From an uncultured Erysipelotrichaceae bacterium (GTDB lineage Bacteria; Bacillota_I; Bacilli_A; RF39; UBA660), in contig CACWLI010000007.1 of the NCBI GenBank assembly GCA_902761685.1, positions 17,169-81,168 on the forward strand: 64,000 nucleotides of DNA. The letters are read 5' to 3'. A program made the position numbers and the translations under genes. The notes below the pieces were generated by a model. That model ran no database searches. It was not told the DNA's origin and worked only from the letters and a program-made list of their open reading frames with translations. Positions 1 to 7,469 of the stretch are shown piece by piece (the stretch's first letter is position 1; each line of letters opens with the position of its first letter).

Positions 1-163
1 TTAAATCTCTAATAGAACCACCTAGTAAATAAATAGGGCATAGTTTAGAAATTACATAAGCCACATCAAAATGAGAATTAATATAGTTTTCAAGTCTCAT
101 TTGTAATGTTAAATCTTTAGTAAATTCATCAATTTCATCATTATATTTTATTGGTATATTCAT
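1..163 (-). CDS. Partial N-terminus of a possible nucleotidyltransferase-type protein
   Basis: The gene runs off the left edge; 54 codons are visible. ATG at 163 is preferred over the in-frame ATG at 175 because AGG lies just upstream of 163. The last visible residues read YLLGGSIRDL, which resembles the GG-x-x-RD motif that starts the head domain of poly(A) polymerase / CCA-adding nucleotidyltransferases. Only this motif supports the call, and the catalytic D-x-D is outside the window. It is divergent from the radical SAM gene at 257. Confidence 0.45.
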   Translation of the reverse strand, partial: MNIPIKYNDEIDEFTKDLTLQMRLENYINSHFDVAYVISKLCPIYLLGGSIRDL

Positions 164-209
164 AGTAAACCTCATTTAATATTAAAGTATTATATCATAT
201 TTTCATAAA

Positions 210-220
210 TATGGTATAAT
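210..220 (+). promoter_or_regulatory. Extended -10 promoter of the radical SAM gene
   Basis: TGG followed by TATAAT (215-220) lies about 35 nt upstream of the start at 257, with AAGAGG as ribosome binding site. No convincing -35 box is visible. Confidence 0.5.
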
Positions 221-256
221 AGTTTCTTGAAGTAAGAGTTATTAAAAGAGGTAATA

Positions 257-1198
257 ATGGAATCTAATATTGAAGAAAAATTTAAAAAACATAAAATGTT
301 AAATGAAATTAAAGAGGTAAATGGTTATAAAGTTCACAAACGATTAAATCTATATGTAGATTTAGGATACAAGTGTAATGGAAATTGCGATTTTTGTATA
401 ACTAAAACTAAAGAGAGATATAAAGAAAAAAGAAAAACAAATATACAAAAACAATTAGAATCTCTAAAAAGAATTAAAGGAATATATTATAGCGTAGAAT
501 TTGTAGGTGGAGAACCATTATTATATAGTGATAATATAAGAAAAATGCTAGATGTAATTGATTGTAAAAAGAAAGTAATTGTTACTAATGGTATTAAAAG
601 TGAATGGTATAAAAGCATTGATATGCTTCAAAAATTTGATCATATAGATATAAGTAGACATGCAATAGATGACGATGAAAACTATAAAATTTTTAAATCA
701 AATAATCTTTTAAATATTGAAGACTTTAAAAATATAGATAATAATCTAAAAGAAAAAATTAGAATTAATATAACATGTTTTGATGGTGGAATAGATTCAA
801 TTGAAAAAGTAGAGTCATTTATCAGTACATTTAATAAAATTGGTATAAGAGAATTTATGTTTGCAAATTTAACAAAATTAGAAAATGATTCTTTTCATGA
901 TGATGATTTGGTTCTATTTACAAGAAAAAATAGAATAGAAGATAAAGAATTTGATAGTTGGCAACAAGAACTAATAAAAAATGGTTATGTTATAATAAAA
1001 GAAATAGTAGGGTATGCTCATTTTGTTAGAATACTTGAAAAAGATAATGTTGTTCTTGTATTTAAAAGTAATAGTGAAATAGATTCTGCTAAAACACTTA
1101 TTAATTATTATAAAAAAGATAATTGTTTATTAGAACTTGTTTTAGCGCCAAATGGAGAAGTATTTGCTGATTGGAATTATTCGCAAAAAGTTGATTAG
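257..1198 (+). CDS. Radical SAM domain protein
   Basis: 313 residues. C40, C44 and C47 form the CX3CX2C motif (CNGNCDFC) that binds the 4Fe-4S cluster used to cleave S-adenosylmethionine. GGEP at about residues 84-87 is the SAM-binding motif of the family. This places it in the MoaA/PqqE/SPASM-like group, but no extra cysteine-rich SPASM domain is visible at the C-terminus, so the substrate cannot be named. The start is fixed by a GAGG element. It faces a possible nucleotidyltransferase gene across a divergent promoter region. A bidirectional terminator separates it from the tRNAs. The 140 nt after the stop contain a short open frame in another phase; I treat it as non-coding. Confidence 0.85.
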   Translation: MESNIEEKFKKHKMLNEIKEVNGYKVHKRLNLYVDLGYKCNGNCDFCITKTKERYKEKRKTNIQKQLESLKRIKGIYYSVEFVGGEPLLYSDNIRKMLDVIDCKKKVIVTNGIKSEWYKSIDMLQKFDHIDISRHAIDDDENYKIFKSNNLLNIEDFKNIDNNLKEKIRINITCFDGGIDSIEKVESFISTFNKIGIREFMFANLTKLENDSFHDDDLVLFTRKNRIEDKEFDSWQQELIKNGYVIIKEIVGYAHFVRILEKDNVVLVFKSNSEIDSAKTLINYYKKDNCLLELVLAPNGEVFADWNYSQKVD

Positions 1199-1357
1199 TA
1201 CTACATATAAAATAATTTTATGTTTTCCAATATATCGAAGATTATATCTTCAAAGTAGATGTAATCAATTTGGTACAGGTTATAAATTGCAGAAGAATGA
1301 TGGAAACGAAGTTCCAGAACTTTTGAATTATAATGATTAAATTATAAGATACAAATA

Positions 1358-1390
1358 AAAAAACTAACTTTAATTAAGTTAGTTTTTATT
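1358..1390. terminator. Bidirectional terminator between radical SAM gene and tRNAs
   Basis: AAACTAAC pairs with GTTAGTTT around a TTAATTAA-type loop; A-rich on one side and T-rich on the other, so it can serve the + strand gene and the - strand tRNAs. Confidence 0.8.
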
Positions 1391-1398
1391 ATTCATTA

Positions 1399-1483
1399 TG
1401 GTGCAGGTGAAGGGACTTGAACCCCCATGGATTGCTCCACTAGATCCTAAGTCTAGCGCGTCTGCCAATTTCGCCACACCTGC
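1399..1483 (-). tRNA. tRNA-Leu (anticodon TAG)
   Basis: On the minus strand the acceptor arms GCAGGTG and CACCTGC pair, a variable arm of class II type is present, the anticodon loop is CTTAGGA (anticodon TAG), the T-loop reads GTTCAAGTC, and CCA is encoded. About 85 nt, right for tRNA-Leu. Confidence 0.95.
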
Positions 1484-1489
1484 AATTAG

Positions 1490-1566
1490 TGGTGGACCTT
1501 GTAGGACTCGAACCTACAACCGCCCGGTTATGAGCCGGATGCTCTAACCAATTGAGCTAAAGGTCC
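1490..1566 (-). tRNA. tRNA with CAT anticodon, probably tRNA-Ile2 (lysidine type)
   Basis: 77 nt with acceptor GGACCTT paired to AAGGTCC, D-arm, loop CTCATAA (anticodon CAT), T-loop GTTCGAGTC and encoded CCA. From memory the acceptor and anticodon arms look more like the Firmicute tRNA-Ile(CAT), modified by TilS, than elongator or initiator tRNA-Met. The amino acid assignment is therefore inference. Confidence 0.9.
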
Positions 1567-1679
1567 ATCGCTTATTAATAATATCATAAAAAAATTAGCA
1601 TTTCAATAGAAATTTTATAATTTTTGTTTAAAAATTGAGATTTTGTGATATATTATTTATATAGAATAGGAGATTAGTT

Positions 1680-2924
1680 ATGCATAAAATAAATATTAAA
1701 AAAGCTGCAGTAGAATATTTATCATATATAACTTTATTATTTGCATTACTATTAGTGGCTTCTACTATTTTTTATAAAGAAGATACAGTAGAAGAAGAGA
1801 ATTTGTCCGTATCATCTGTTATTGAATATAGTGATGATATTACTAAAGTACATGTTGAATATCCTAGATTTAAAGATAATAAAATAAATAAAATAGTCAC
1901 TGATAATATATATTCATATGTAAAAAAATTTAGAACAAATGAAAATAACAAAGTGTTAGATATAACATATGATTTATATTATATTAAAGATGAATTTGTA
2001 AATATTAACTTTTATATTGAAAATACTTTAGATAATATTAAAAATAAAAATATTTTAATAAACTTAAAAAATAAAAAAATAGATTATATTACTTCGGTAT
2101 ATGATAGAGATTATTTAGATAATGAAATAAAAGAACAAGTATATTATAAGTATTCAAGTCAAATATATGAAAAAATTAAAAATGAAACTATTAATAATTT
2201 TACGTATATTATGGATGATAATAAAATAGATGTTTATTTTAATAATATTAAGTTTGAAGATATTGAATATATTCCAAATATTAGTATTGTTTTTAATACA
2301 AATACATCTATTAATGATAATGATTATGAAGGAAAAAAATATATTGCATTTACTTATGATGATGGACCTAGTGAATATACCAGTGAAATATTAAAAACAC
2401 TTGAATTAAATAAATCTAGTGCTACATTCTTTATGATTGGAAATCGAATGAAAAAATTTGAAAGTACTATACTTGATATAGAATCATCTGGTAGTGAAAT
2501 AGGAACTCATACATATTCTCATAAGAATTTAACACTTATATCTGCTGATGAAGTAGAAAAAGAAATTAATTCTTCAAGCATTATTTATAATAAAATGACA
2601 GGTAATAATTATAAATATATTAGACCACCTTATGGAAAATATGATGGTAAGTTAAATAAATATAATTTAAAAGTTATATTATGGAATATTGATCCAAAAG
2701 ATTGGTTAGTAAAAGATTCTGATAAAATATATAATAATGTAATTAAAAATGCATGTGATGGTTGTATTGTATTAATGCATGATATTTATCCAGAAACAGT
2801 AGAAGCATCTAAAAAACTAATACCAGCTTTAAATGAAAAAGGATATGAAGTAGTTAGCGTTACAAAATTATTAGAAATAAAAGGTTATAATGATGAAATA
2901 AAGGAAATAAGTTATATAAAATAG
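1680..2924 (+). CDS. PdaC-like membrane-anchored peptidoglycan/polysaccharide deacetylase
   Basis: 414 residues. One membrane anchor at about residues 14-31 is followed by an extracellular region of about 180 residues that looks like the DUF4163/DUF3298 module of PdaC, then a NodB deacetylase domain from about residue 221. NodB motifs are intact: TYDDGP, metal-binding HTYSH, RPPYG and the late LMHD. The family removes acetyl groups from cell-wall N-acetyl sugars, which gives lysozyme resistance. The start at 1680 has ATAGGAG upstream. The gene lies between convergent tRNAs and tRNA-Lys and ends at its own terminator, so it is monocistronic. Confidence 0.88.
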   Translation: MHKINIKKAAVEYLSYITLLFALLLVASTIFYKEDTVEEENLSVSSVIEYSDDITKVHVEYPRFKDNKINKIVTDNIYSYVKKFRTNENNKVLDITYDLYYIKDEFVNINFYIENTLDNIKNKNILINLKNKKIDYITSVYDRDYLDNEIKEQVYYKYSSQIYEKIKNETINNFTYIMDDNKIDVYFNNIKFEDIEYIPNISIVFNTNTSINDNDYEGKKYIAFTYDDGPSEYTSEILKTLELNKSSATFFMIGNRMKKFESTILDIESSGSEIGTHTYSHKNLTLISADEVEKEINSSSIIYNKMTGNNYKYIRPPYGKYDGKLNKYNLKVILWNIDPKDWLVKDSDKIYNNVIKNACDGCIVLMHDIYPETVEASKKLIPALNEKGYEVVSVTKLLEIKGYNDEIKEISYIK

Positions 2925-2946
2925 TTCATAATGAACTATTTTTTTA
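2918..2946 (+). terminator. Terminator of the deacetylase gene
   Basis: AAATAGTTC / GAACTATTT hairpin followed by a T-run. Confidence 0.85.
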
Positions 2947-3004
2947 ATTTAATACTTTATTTTTTAATTTATTTATGATATACTTCTTATTGTTAATTTG
3001 ATTT

Positions 3005-3080
3005 GGCCCGCTAGCTCAGATGGTAGAGCAACCGACTCTTAATCGGTGGGTCTAGGGTTCGAATCCCTAGCGGGCCACCA
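3005..3080 (+). tRNA. tRNA-Lys (anticodon CTT), carries an integrated element in its 3' half
   Basis: 76 nt with acceptor GGCCCGC/GCGGGCC, anticodon loop CTCTTAA (CTT), T-loop TTCGAAT and encoded CCA. A TATACT -10 box preceded by TGA lies about 25 nt upstream. The anticodon loop to CCA is repeated at 5850-5897, so the tRNA was kept intact by an insertion that brought its own 3' end. The tRNA's likely original terminator now lies at 5903-5932. Confidence 0.95.
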
Positions 3081-3083
3081 TTA
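3036..3083. repeat. attL-type direct repeat copy (within tRNA-Lys)
   Basis: Matches 5850-5897 with two mismatches over 48 nt; covers anticodon loop, T-arm, acceptor, CCA and TTA. Confidence 0.88.
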
Positions 3084-3092
3084 ATATTTAAA

Positions 3093-3135
3093 GCAAAAAT
3101 GCTCTTAAACCCAGTGTTTAAGGGCATTTTTATTT
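3093..3135. terminator. Hairpin just inside the left island end
   Basis: AAAATGC and CTTAAAC pair with GTTTAAG and GCATTTTT, followed by T-rich sequence. It may terminate tRNA-Lys transcription now that the original terminator is displaced, or be a relic of an integrase gene terminator. Confidence 0.6.
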
Positions 3136-3341
3136 TGATGCCACAATTATCACAAAGTGTCAAAACTTAACAAAAACATTTACAATTTTTGTACATTTTT
3201 ATGGCCAATTTCATGGCCAATTTAAAATTTATGTCATTTTTTCTGGCAAATATTTTTATAAAAATCATATTATTTAAGTATTAAAAGTTAGATGTAATAA
3301 TATATATTTTTTGCTATAATACATAGCAAAGGAGGTGAAAT

Positions 3342-5729
3342 ATGATAAGTTTAGCTGAGCATAATCCTGAATTAGTAGATGAATGGGATTATGAAAAAAA
3401 TAATGAACTAGGTTTATCCCCTTATACTGTTTCTTATGGATCAGCAAGAAAAGTATGGTGGAAATGCAAAAAAGGACACTCATATTTGATGGGATTAAAT
3501 TCTAGAACCTGTGCAGGTAAGAAAAGACAAAACTGTTCTGTATGTTCAGGATTACAAATAATTGAAGGATATAATGATTTAAAATCAAAGTTTCCAGAAT
3601 TAGTAAAAGAATGGAATTATGATAAAAATGATATTATTGGAATAAAGCCAAATAACATATCATATGGATCCTCTAAAAAGGTTTGGTGGAAGTGTTCAAA
3701 TGGACATGAATGGAGTGCTCCCGTTTGCAGAAGAACTGGTAATCAAAATTCTGGTTGCCCTTATTGCGCTAATCAAAAATTGTTAAAAAGTTATAATGAT
3801 TTAGAAAGTAAATATCCCGAATTAGCTAAAGAATATAATGTTTTAAAAAATAAAAAATTGCCAAGTGAATATTTATATAGAAGTTCTCATAAAGTATGGT
3901 GGATATGTAACAAGTGTGGCTATGAATGGAAAACATCTATTGCACATAGGACTGGAAATAAAAATACTGGTTGCCCAAATTGTGCTCCAAAAACAAATAG
4001 AGAAAAACAATTAAAGAATCAAATAAAGACTAAAGGCTCTCTTTATGATAATTATCCTAATTTAATGAAAGAGTGGATGTTTGATAAAAACGAGAAAAGT
4101 CCAAAAGATATAGTTCCAGGATCTGAATATAAAGCATGGTGGAAATGCAATAAATGTAATTATGAGTGGCAAGCTATTGTTGCAAGCAGAACAACAAATG
4201 GAACAGGATGTCCAGTTTGTGGTAGTAAGATAGTTGTGTCTGGAATAAATGATTTAAAAACTAACTTTCCAGAATTAGTAAAAGAATGGGATTATGAAAA
4301 GAACAATTTATTAGGTATCTTTCCAGATAAAGTAATAAGATGTTCTGAAAAGAAAGTTTGGTGGGTATGTCCAATTTGCGAAAACTCATATAAATCACCT
4401 ATAACTCATAGAACACATGGAACTGCTTGCCCTAGGTGTGCTAGAGAATTTAGTACATCTTTTCCAGAACAAGCATTATATTATTATTTAAAGCAAGAAT
4501 TTCCAGATGTTCAAAATAGATGGAATTTAATTGGAAAAGAAGTTGATTTATTTTTGCCATCAATGAATCTAGGAATAGAATATGATGGAGTGTTCTTTCA
4601 TAACACAAAAGATTCTCTAAAAAGAGAAGAAGAAAAGTATAAATATTTGCATGAATTAAATATTAAATTAATTAGAATTAGAGAAAAAGATTTGAATACA
4701 CAAAGTTATGCAGATTATACTTTAAATTTGAAGAAAAATAATAATGATAGAGAAATAGAAAGAATAATAAAAAAAGTTTTTAATATTATTAATGAATTAT
4801 TTAATTATGAATCCAATGTTGAAATAGATATAACAGCTGATAGACAATATATTTATAGTCAATATATATTTCAAATTAAACAAAATAGTATAGAAAATTT
4901 ATATCCGAACATAATCAAAGAATGGGACTATGACAAGAATATAATCAAACCAACTAGTATTGTTCCTGGCAGTGTAAAAAAGGTATGGTGGAAATGCGAA
5001 AAAGGGCATTCTTATGAGCAATGCGTAGTAAATCATATCAAAGGTGCTGGGTGTCCATACTGTTCTGGTTTAAAAGTCATACCTGGTGAAAATGATTTGG
5101 AAACCATGTTTCCAAAATTGGCAAAAGAATGGGATTACAATAAAAATAAAATGAAGCCAAATGAAATAAAATACGGTTCATCTAAAAAAGTTTGGTGGAT
5201 ATGTCCTAAAGGTCATAGTTTTAAATCAGCTGTTTCACATAGGACTGGAAATAAAAAAGAACAATGTCCTATTTGTAACAGTAAGATAATACTTGAAGGA
5301 TATAATGATTTAAAATCTCAAAGACCAGAATTAACTGAAGAATGGGATTATACTAAAAATGAATTTGGTCCAGAAAAATATACATGTGGTTCAAATTATA
5401 AAGCATGGTGGGTATGCCCTAAAGGACATAGTTATAGTGCAACTATTCATACAAGAGGTAGAAAAGAAAATCCAACAGGCTGTCCTATATGTAATGGTAA
5501 ACAAGTTCTAGAGGGATTTAATGATTTTAAATCACAACAACCAATTTTAATGCAAGAATGGAACTATAAGAAAAATAATAAACTTGGTATCTATCCAGAT
5601 AAAATACATTTTCATTCTTGGAAAAAAGTATGGTGGAAATGCGATAAATGTAGTTATGAATGGGTAGCTATGCCTGGTAGAAGAAGTGAAGGAACAGGTT
5701 GCCCAAAATGTGCTGGAAAAATCAAATAA
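3342..5729 (+). CDS. Nine zinc-ribbon/treble-clef repeats around a Vsr-like endonuclease domain
   Basis: 795 residues. A repeat of 65-75 residues recurs nine times (five before, four after a central domain). Each has P-x-L-x-x-E-W-(D/N)-Y-x-K-N, a K(V/A)WW core and two cysteine pairs (C-x2-G-H or C-x2-C, then C-P-x-C). This matches the family annotated as probable zinc-ribbon / DUF4379. At about residues 371-440 the centre reads FPEQALYYYL, then EVDLFLP and GIEYDG, a Vsr/DUF559-type restriction-endonuclease fold with its acidic residues kept. I infer a DNA-binding nuclease; the biological target is unknown. The ribosome site AAAGGAGGTGA is very strong. It is the only gene of the tRNA-Lys island, so it is the cargo or the effector. 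Confidence 0.85.
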   Translation: MISLAEHNPELVDEWDYEKNNELGLSPYTVSYGSARKVWWKCKKGHSYLMGLNSRTCAGKKRQNCSVCSGLQIIEGYNDLKSKFPELVKEWNYDKNDIIGIKPNNISYGSSKKVWWKCSNGHEWSAPVCRRTGNQNSGCPYCANQKLLKSYNDLESKYPELAKEYNVLKNKKLPSEYLYRSSHKVWWICNKCGYEWKTSIAHRTGNKNTGCPNCAPKTNREKQLKNQIKTKGSLYDNYPNLMKEWMFDKNEKSPKDIVPGSEYKAWWKCNKCNYEWQAIVASRTTNGTGCPVCGSKIVVSGINDLKTNFPELVKEWDYEKNNLLGIFPDKVIRCSEKKVWWVCPICENSYKSPITHRTHGTACPRCAREFSTSFPEQALYYYLKQEFPDVQNRWNLIGKEVDLFLPSMNLGIEYDGVFFHNTKDSLKREEEKYKYLHELNIKLIRIREKDLNTQSYADYTLNLKKNNNDREIERIIKKVFNIINELFNYESNVEIDITADRQYIYSQYIFQIKQNSIENLYPNIIKEWDYDKNIIKPTSIVPGSVKKVWWKCEKGHSYEQCVVNHIKGAGCPYCSGLKVIPGENDLETMFPKLAKEWDYNKNKMKPNEIKYGSSKKVWWICPKGHSFKSAVSHRTGNKKEQCPICNSKIILEGYNDLKSQRPELTEEWDYTKNEFGPEKYTCGSNYKAWWVCPKGHSYSATIHTRGRKENPTGCPICNGKQVLEGFNDFKSQQPILMQEWNYKKNNKLGIYPDKIHFHSWKKVWWKCDKCSYEWVAMPGRRSEGTGCPKCAGKIK

Positions 5730-5849
5730 AATAGACCCAACGACTATGTCCAATTTTGTGACCAATAAAAAAATCGAAAAAATTCAATTAAAATCTAGCT
5801 TTGATAAACATTTAGATTATAATAACCTGAATACATTTTATCGGTTGGC

Positions 5850-5897
5850 CTCTTAATCGGTGGGTCTAGGGTTCTAATTCCTAGCGGGCCACCATTA
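5850..5897. repeat. attR-type direct repeat copy (displaced tRNA-Lys 3' end)
   Basis: Partial tRNA-Lys copy without promoter, D-arm or 5' acceptor strand; two substitutions relative to 3036-3083 (T-loop G to T, T-stem C to T) show it is no longer under selection as a tRNA. Confidence 0.88.
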
Positions 5898-5902
5898 TAT
5901 AA

Positions 5903-5932
5903 GATACAGTCATTGTGACTGTTTTTTATTTT
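5903..5932 (+). terminator. Probable original terminator of tRNA-Lys
   Basis: ACAGTCA / TGACTGT with a 3-nt loop, followed by T6. It sits directly after the attR copy, where a terminator for the uninterrupted tRNA gene would have been. Confidence 0.75.
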
Positions 5933-5979
5933 TATAAAAATATATGATATAATCTTTAATATAAGAAGGGAAATATATT

Positions 5980-6645
5980 ATGACTACATTATATTTAATA
6001 AGACATTCAGTTAAATATCCAAGAAGTAAGTTTGACTCATTTAATGGTTCTGATGGGAATTATTTAAAAGATGAAAAAATTATACTAAGTGTAGAAGGAG
6101 AAAAAAGAGCAGAAATACTTTCTCATGAACATGAACTTGAGAATATTGATATAGTTTATTCAAGTAATATGGTTAGAGCTATAAGTACTGCTAAATATTT
6201 ATGTGAAAATCAAAACTTACATATAAATGTAGATGAAAGATTAAATGAAAGAACTTGTGGTAAACCTAATAGTGACAAATATCCTGATTGGTTTTCTCGT
6301 CAATATAAAGATAAAACATTTAAAACAGAAGGTGGAGAATCACAAGAAGAAGTTAGTTCAAGAGTATATGAATGTATAAATGAAATACTATTGAAAAATA
6401 AAAATAAAAGAATTGCAGTTTTTGCTCATGGGTATGCTATTACATATGTACTTCTTAAATGGTGTGAGTTAGTTGATGTTACTGAAGATAGAAAATTAAC
6501 TTTAAAGTTTAAAGGCAAAATATTTATGGATAAAATAATTAATGCTCCGGAAGTATTTAAGTTAGAATTTGATAATTCTAATAACTTAATAGATATAGAT
6601 TTAATAGAATTTGATGATTTACCATATGTACATGGTGGTATATAA
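5980..6645 (+). CDS. Histidine phosphatase superfamily protein (phosphoglycerate mutase-like)
   Basis: 221 residues. The N-terminal RHS at residues 8-10 carries the histidine that is phosphorylated in this superfamily (usually RHG; the third residue differs). MVRAIST holds the conserved arginine and FAHG (H about 150) is the second catalytic histidine. The size and motifs suit a small phosphatase of the PhoE/GpmB/CobC type; the substrate cannot be told from sequence. A TGATATAAT promoter at about 5944-5952 and AGAAGGGAAA ribosome site precede the start. It is the first gene beyond the tRNA-Lys island and looks monocistronic. Confidence 0.82.
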   Translation: MTTLYLIRHSVKYPRSKFDSFNGSDGNYLKDEKIILSVEGEKRAEILSHEHELENIDIVYSSNMVRAISTAKYLCENQNLHINVDERLNERTCGKPNSDKYPDWFSRQYKDKTFKTEGGESQEEVSSRVYECINEILLKNKNKRIAVFAHGYAITYVLLKWCELVDVTEDRKLTLKFKGKIFMDKIINAPEVFKLEFDNSNNLIDIDLIEFDDLPYVHGGI

Positions 6646-6672
6646 AAAAGAGTTTTAAAAACTCTTTTTATT
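6644..6672. terminator. Bidirectional terminator
   Basis: AAAAAGAGTTTT / AAAACTCTTTTT with a short loop, serving the phosphatase gene (+) and the small gene at 6668-6805 (-). Confidence 0.82.
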
Positions 6673-6805
6673 TTGAAAATGCAGTAATAGCATAAGTAAA
6701 TACCATTCCACCAACTATAACAATTAAGAATAACCACAAAGCTATTTTCTTAATTATTTCTTTTACTTTTTTAGACTTCTTTTTTTTATTTTTATCTTTT
6801 GCCAT
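6668..6805 (-). CDS. Small single-pass membrane protein (DUF4044-like), 45 aa
   Basis: ATG at 6805 with GAGG eight nt upstream and stop at 6668. The N-terminus is extremely lysine-rich (residues 3-20), followed by one hydrophobic segment at about 22-42. This layout matches short Firmicute proteins annotated DUF4044, of unknown function, that sit in the cytoplasmic membrane with a positive N-terminus inside. The frame is open, the ribosome site is good, and it shares a terminator with its convergent neighbour. Confidence 0.72.
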   Translation of the reverse strand: MAKDKNKKKKSKKVKEIIKKIALWLFLIVIVGGMVFTYAITAFSK

Positions 6806-6871
6806 ATTTTTAACCTCAAATAAATTATAATATAAATGTCATAAAAAATAAAGAATTTAATATAATTTAAT

Positions 6872-7444
6872 ATGAAAATAATTAAAAGTAGATTATTCAA
6901 AGTATTAGTTATACTATTTATATTTGGATTTATTCTTGGTATTATTAGTTTTTTTATATTTAATAAAAATAATAATGAAATAGTTAATTATTATATGATG
7001 ATTAAAAATAATAAGATTAATTATTTAAATTCTTTTTTTAATAGTATTTTATATAACTATAAATACATTAGTATTATATTTATATTTGGATTAATATTCT
7101 TTTTATCTTTTTTAACTCCTTTAATAATTATTTTTAGAGGTATTTCACTTGGTTTTACTCTTATTAGTATAATTTATTCTTTTAAGATGAAAGGTTTAAT
7201 ATTAGGCTTAATTTTATTGTTTCCTGTTGGATTATTAAATGAATTAATATTTATATTGATTAGTTATTATAGTATACATTTTTCATTTAAAGTATATAAT
7301 GCTATTAAAAATAATAAAAATATAAATATTAAAAGTTTTTGTAAGAATTATTTAATAATTTTTTTAATATTTTTATCTATATTAACTATTAGTAGTTTAT
7401 TTGAAACATTTATATCTTCTAATATTATTAAATTTGTGTTATAA
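6872..7444 (+). CDS. spoIIM: Stage II sporulation protein M-like (SpoIIM/DUF95) membrane protein
   Basis: 190 residues, almost entirely hydrophobic, with about five predicted membrane segments and a central FRGISLGF motif region like that of SpoIIM/DUF95 proteins. In Bacillus, SpoIIM works with SpoIID and SpoIIP in septal peptidoglycan degradation during engulfment; many non-sporulating bacteria carry relatives, so the role here is inference. No clear Shine-Dalgarno sequence is seen before 6872. It is followed 25 nt later by mnmA on the same strand. Confidence 0.7.
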   Translation: MKIIKSRLFKVLVILFIFGFILGIISFFIFNKNNNEIVNYYMMIKNNKINYLNSFFNSILYNYKYISIIFIFGLIFFLSFLTPLIIIFRGISLGFTLISIIYSFKMKGLILGLILLFPVGLLNELIFILISYYSIHFSFKVYNAIKNNKNINIKSFCKNYLIIFLIFLSILTISSLFETFISSNIIKFVL

Positions 7445-7469
7445 TCTAGCATGAAAGGAAAGAGATAAC

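Larger units (their letters stand above)
3036..5897. mobile_element. Mini genomic island integrated in tRNA-Lys(CTT)
   Basis: The segment is bounded by a 48-bp direct repeat: 3036-3083 inside the tRNA gene and 5850-5897, identical except at 3061/5875 (G/T) and 3065/5879 (C/T). This is the classic footprint of tyrosine-integrase insertion into a tRNA 3' end. Inside there is one gene and no integrase. Just inside the left end are a hairpin (about 3093-3135) and two direct copies of ATGGCCAATTT (about 3200-3226) that could be integrase arm sites or the end of a lost integrase gene. The call as an integrated element is strong; its mobility is unknown. Confidence 0.85.

Noticed and set aside
1152..1340. 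Short + frame after the radical SAM gene, ending in DGNEVPELLNYND
   Set aside because: No ribosome site, overlaps the radical SAM gene in another phase; the end looks faintly protein-like but I cannot show a frameshift of the main gene.
6426..6737. Minus-strand frame overlapping the histidine phosphatase gene
   Set aside because: Shadow of the phosphatase gene; the real minus-strand gene here is the short one at 6668-6805.
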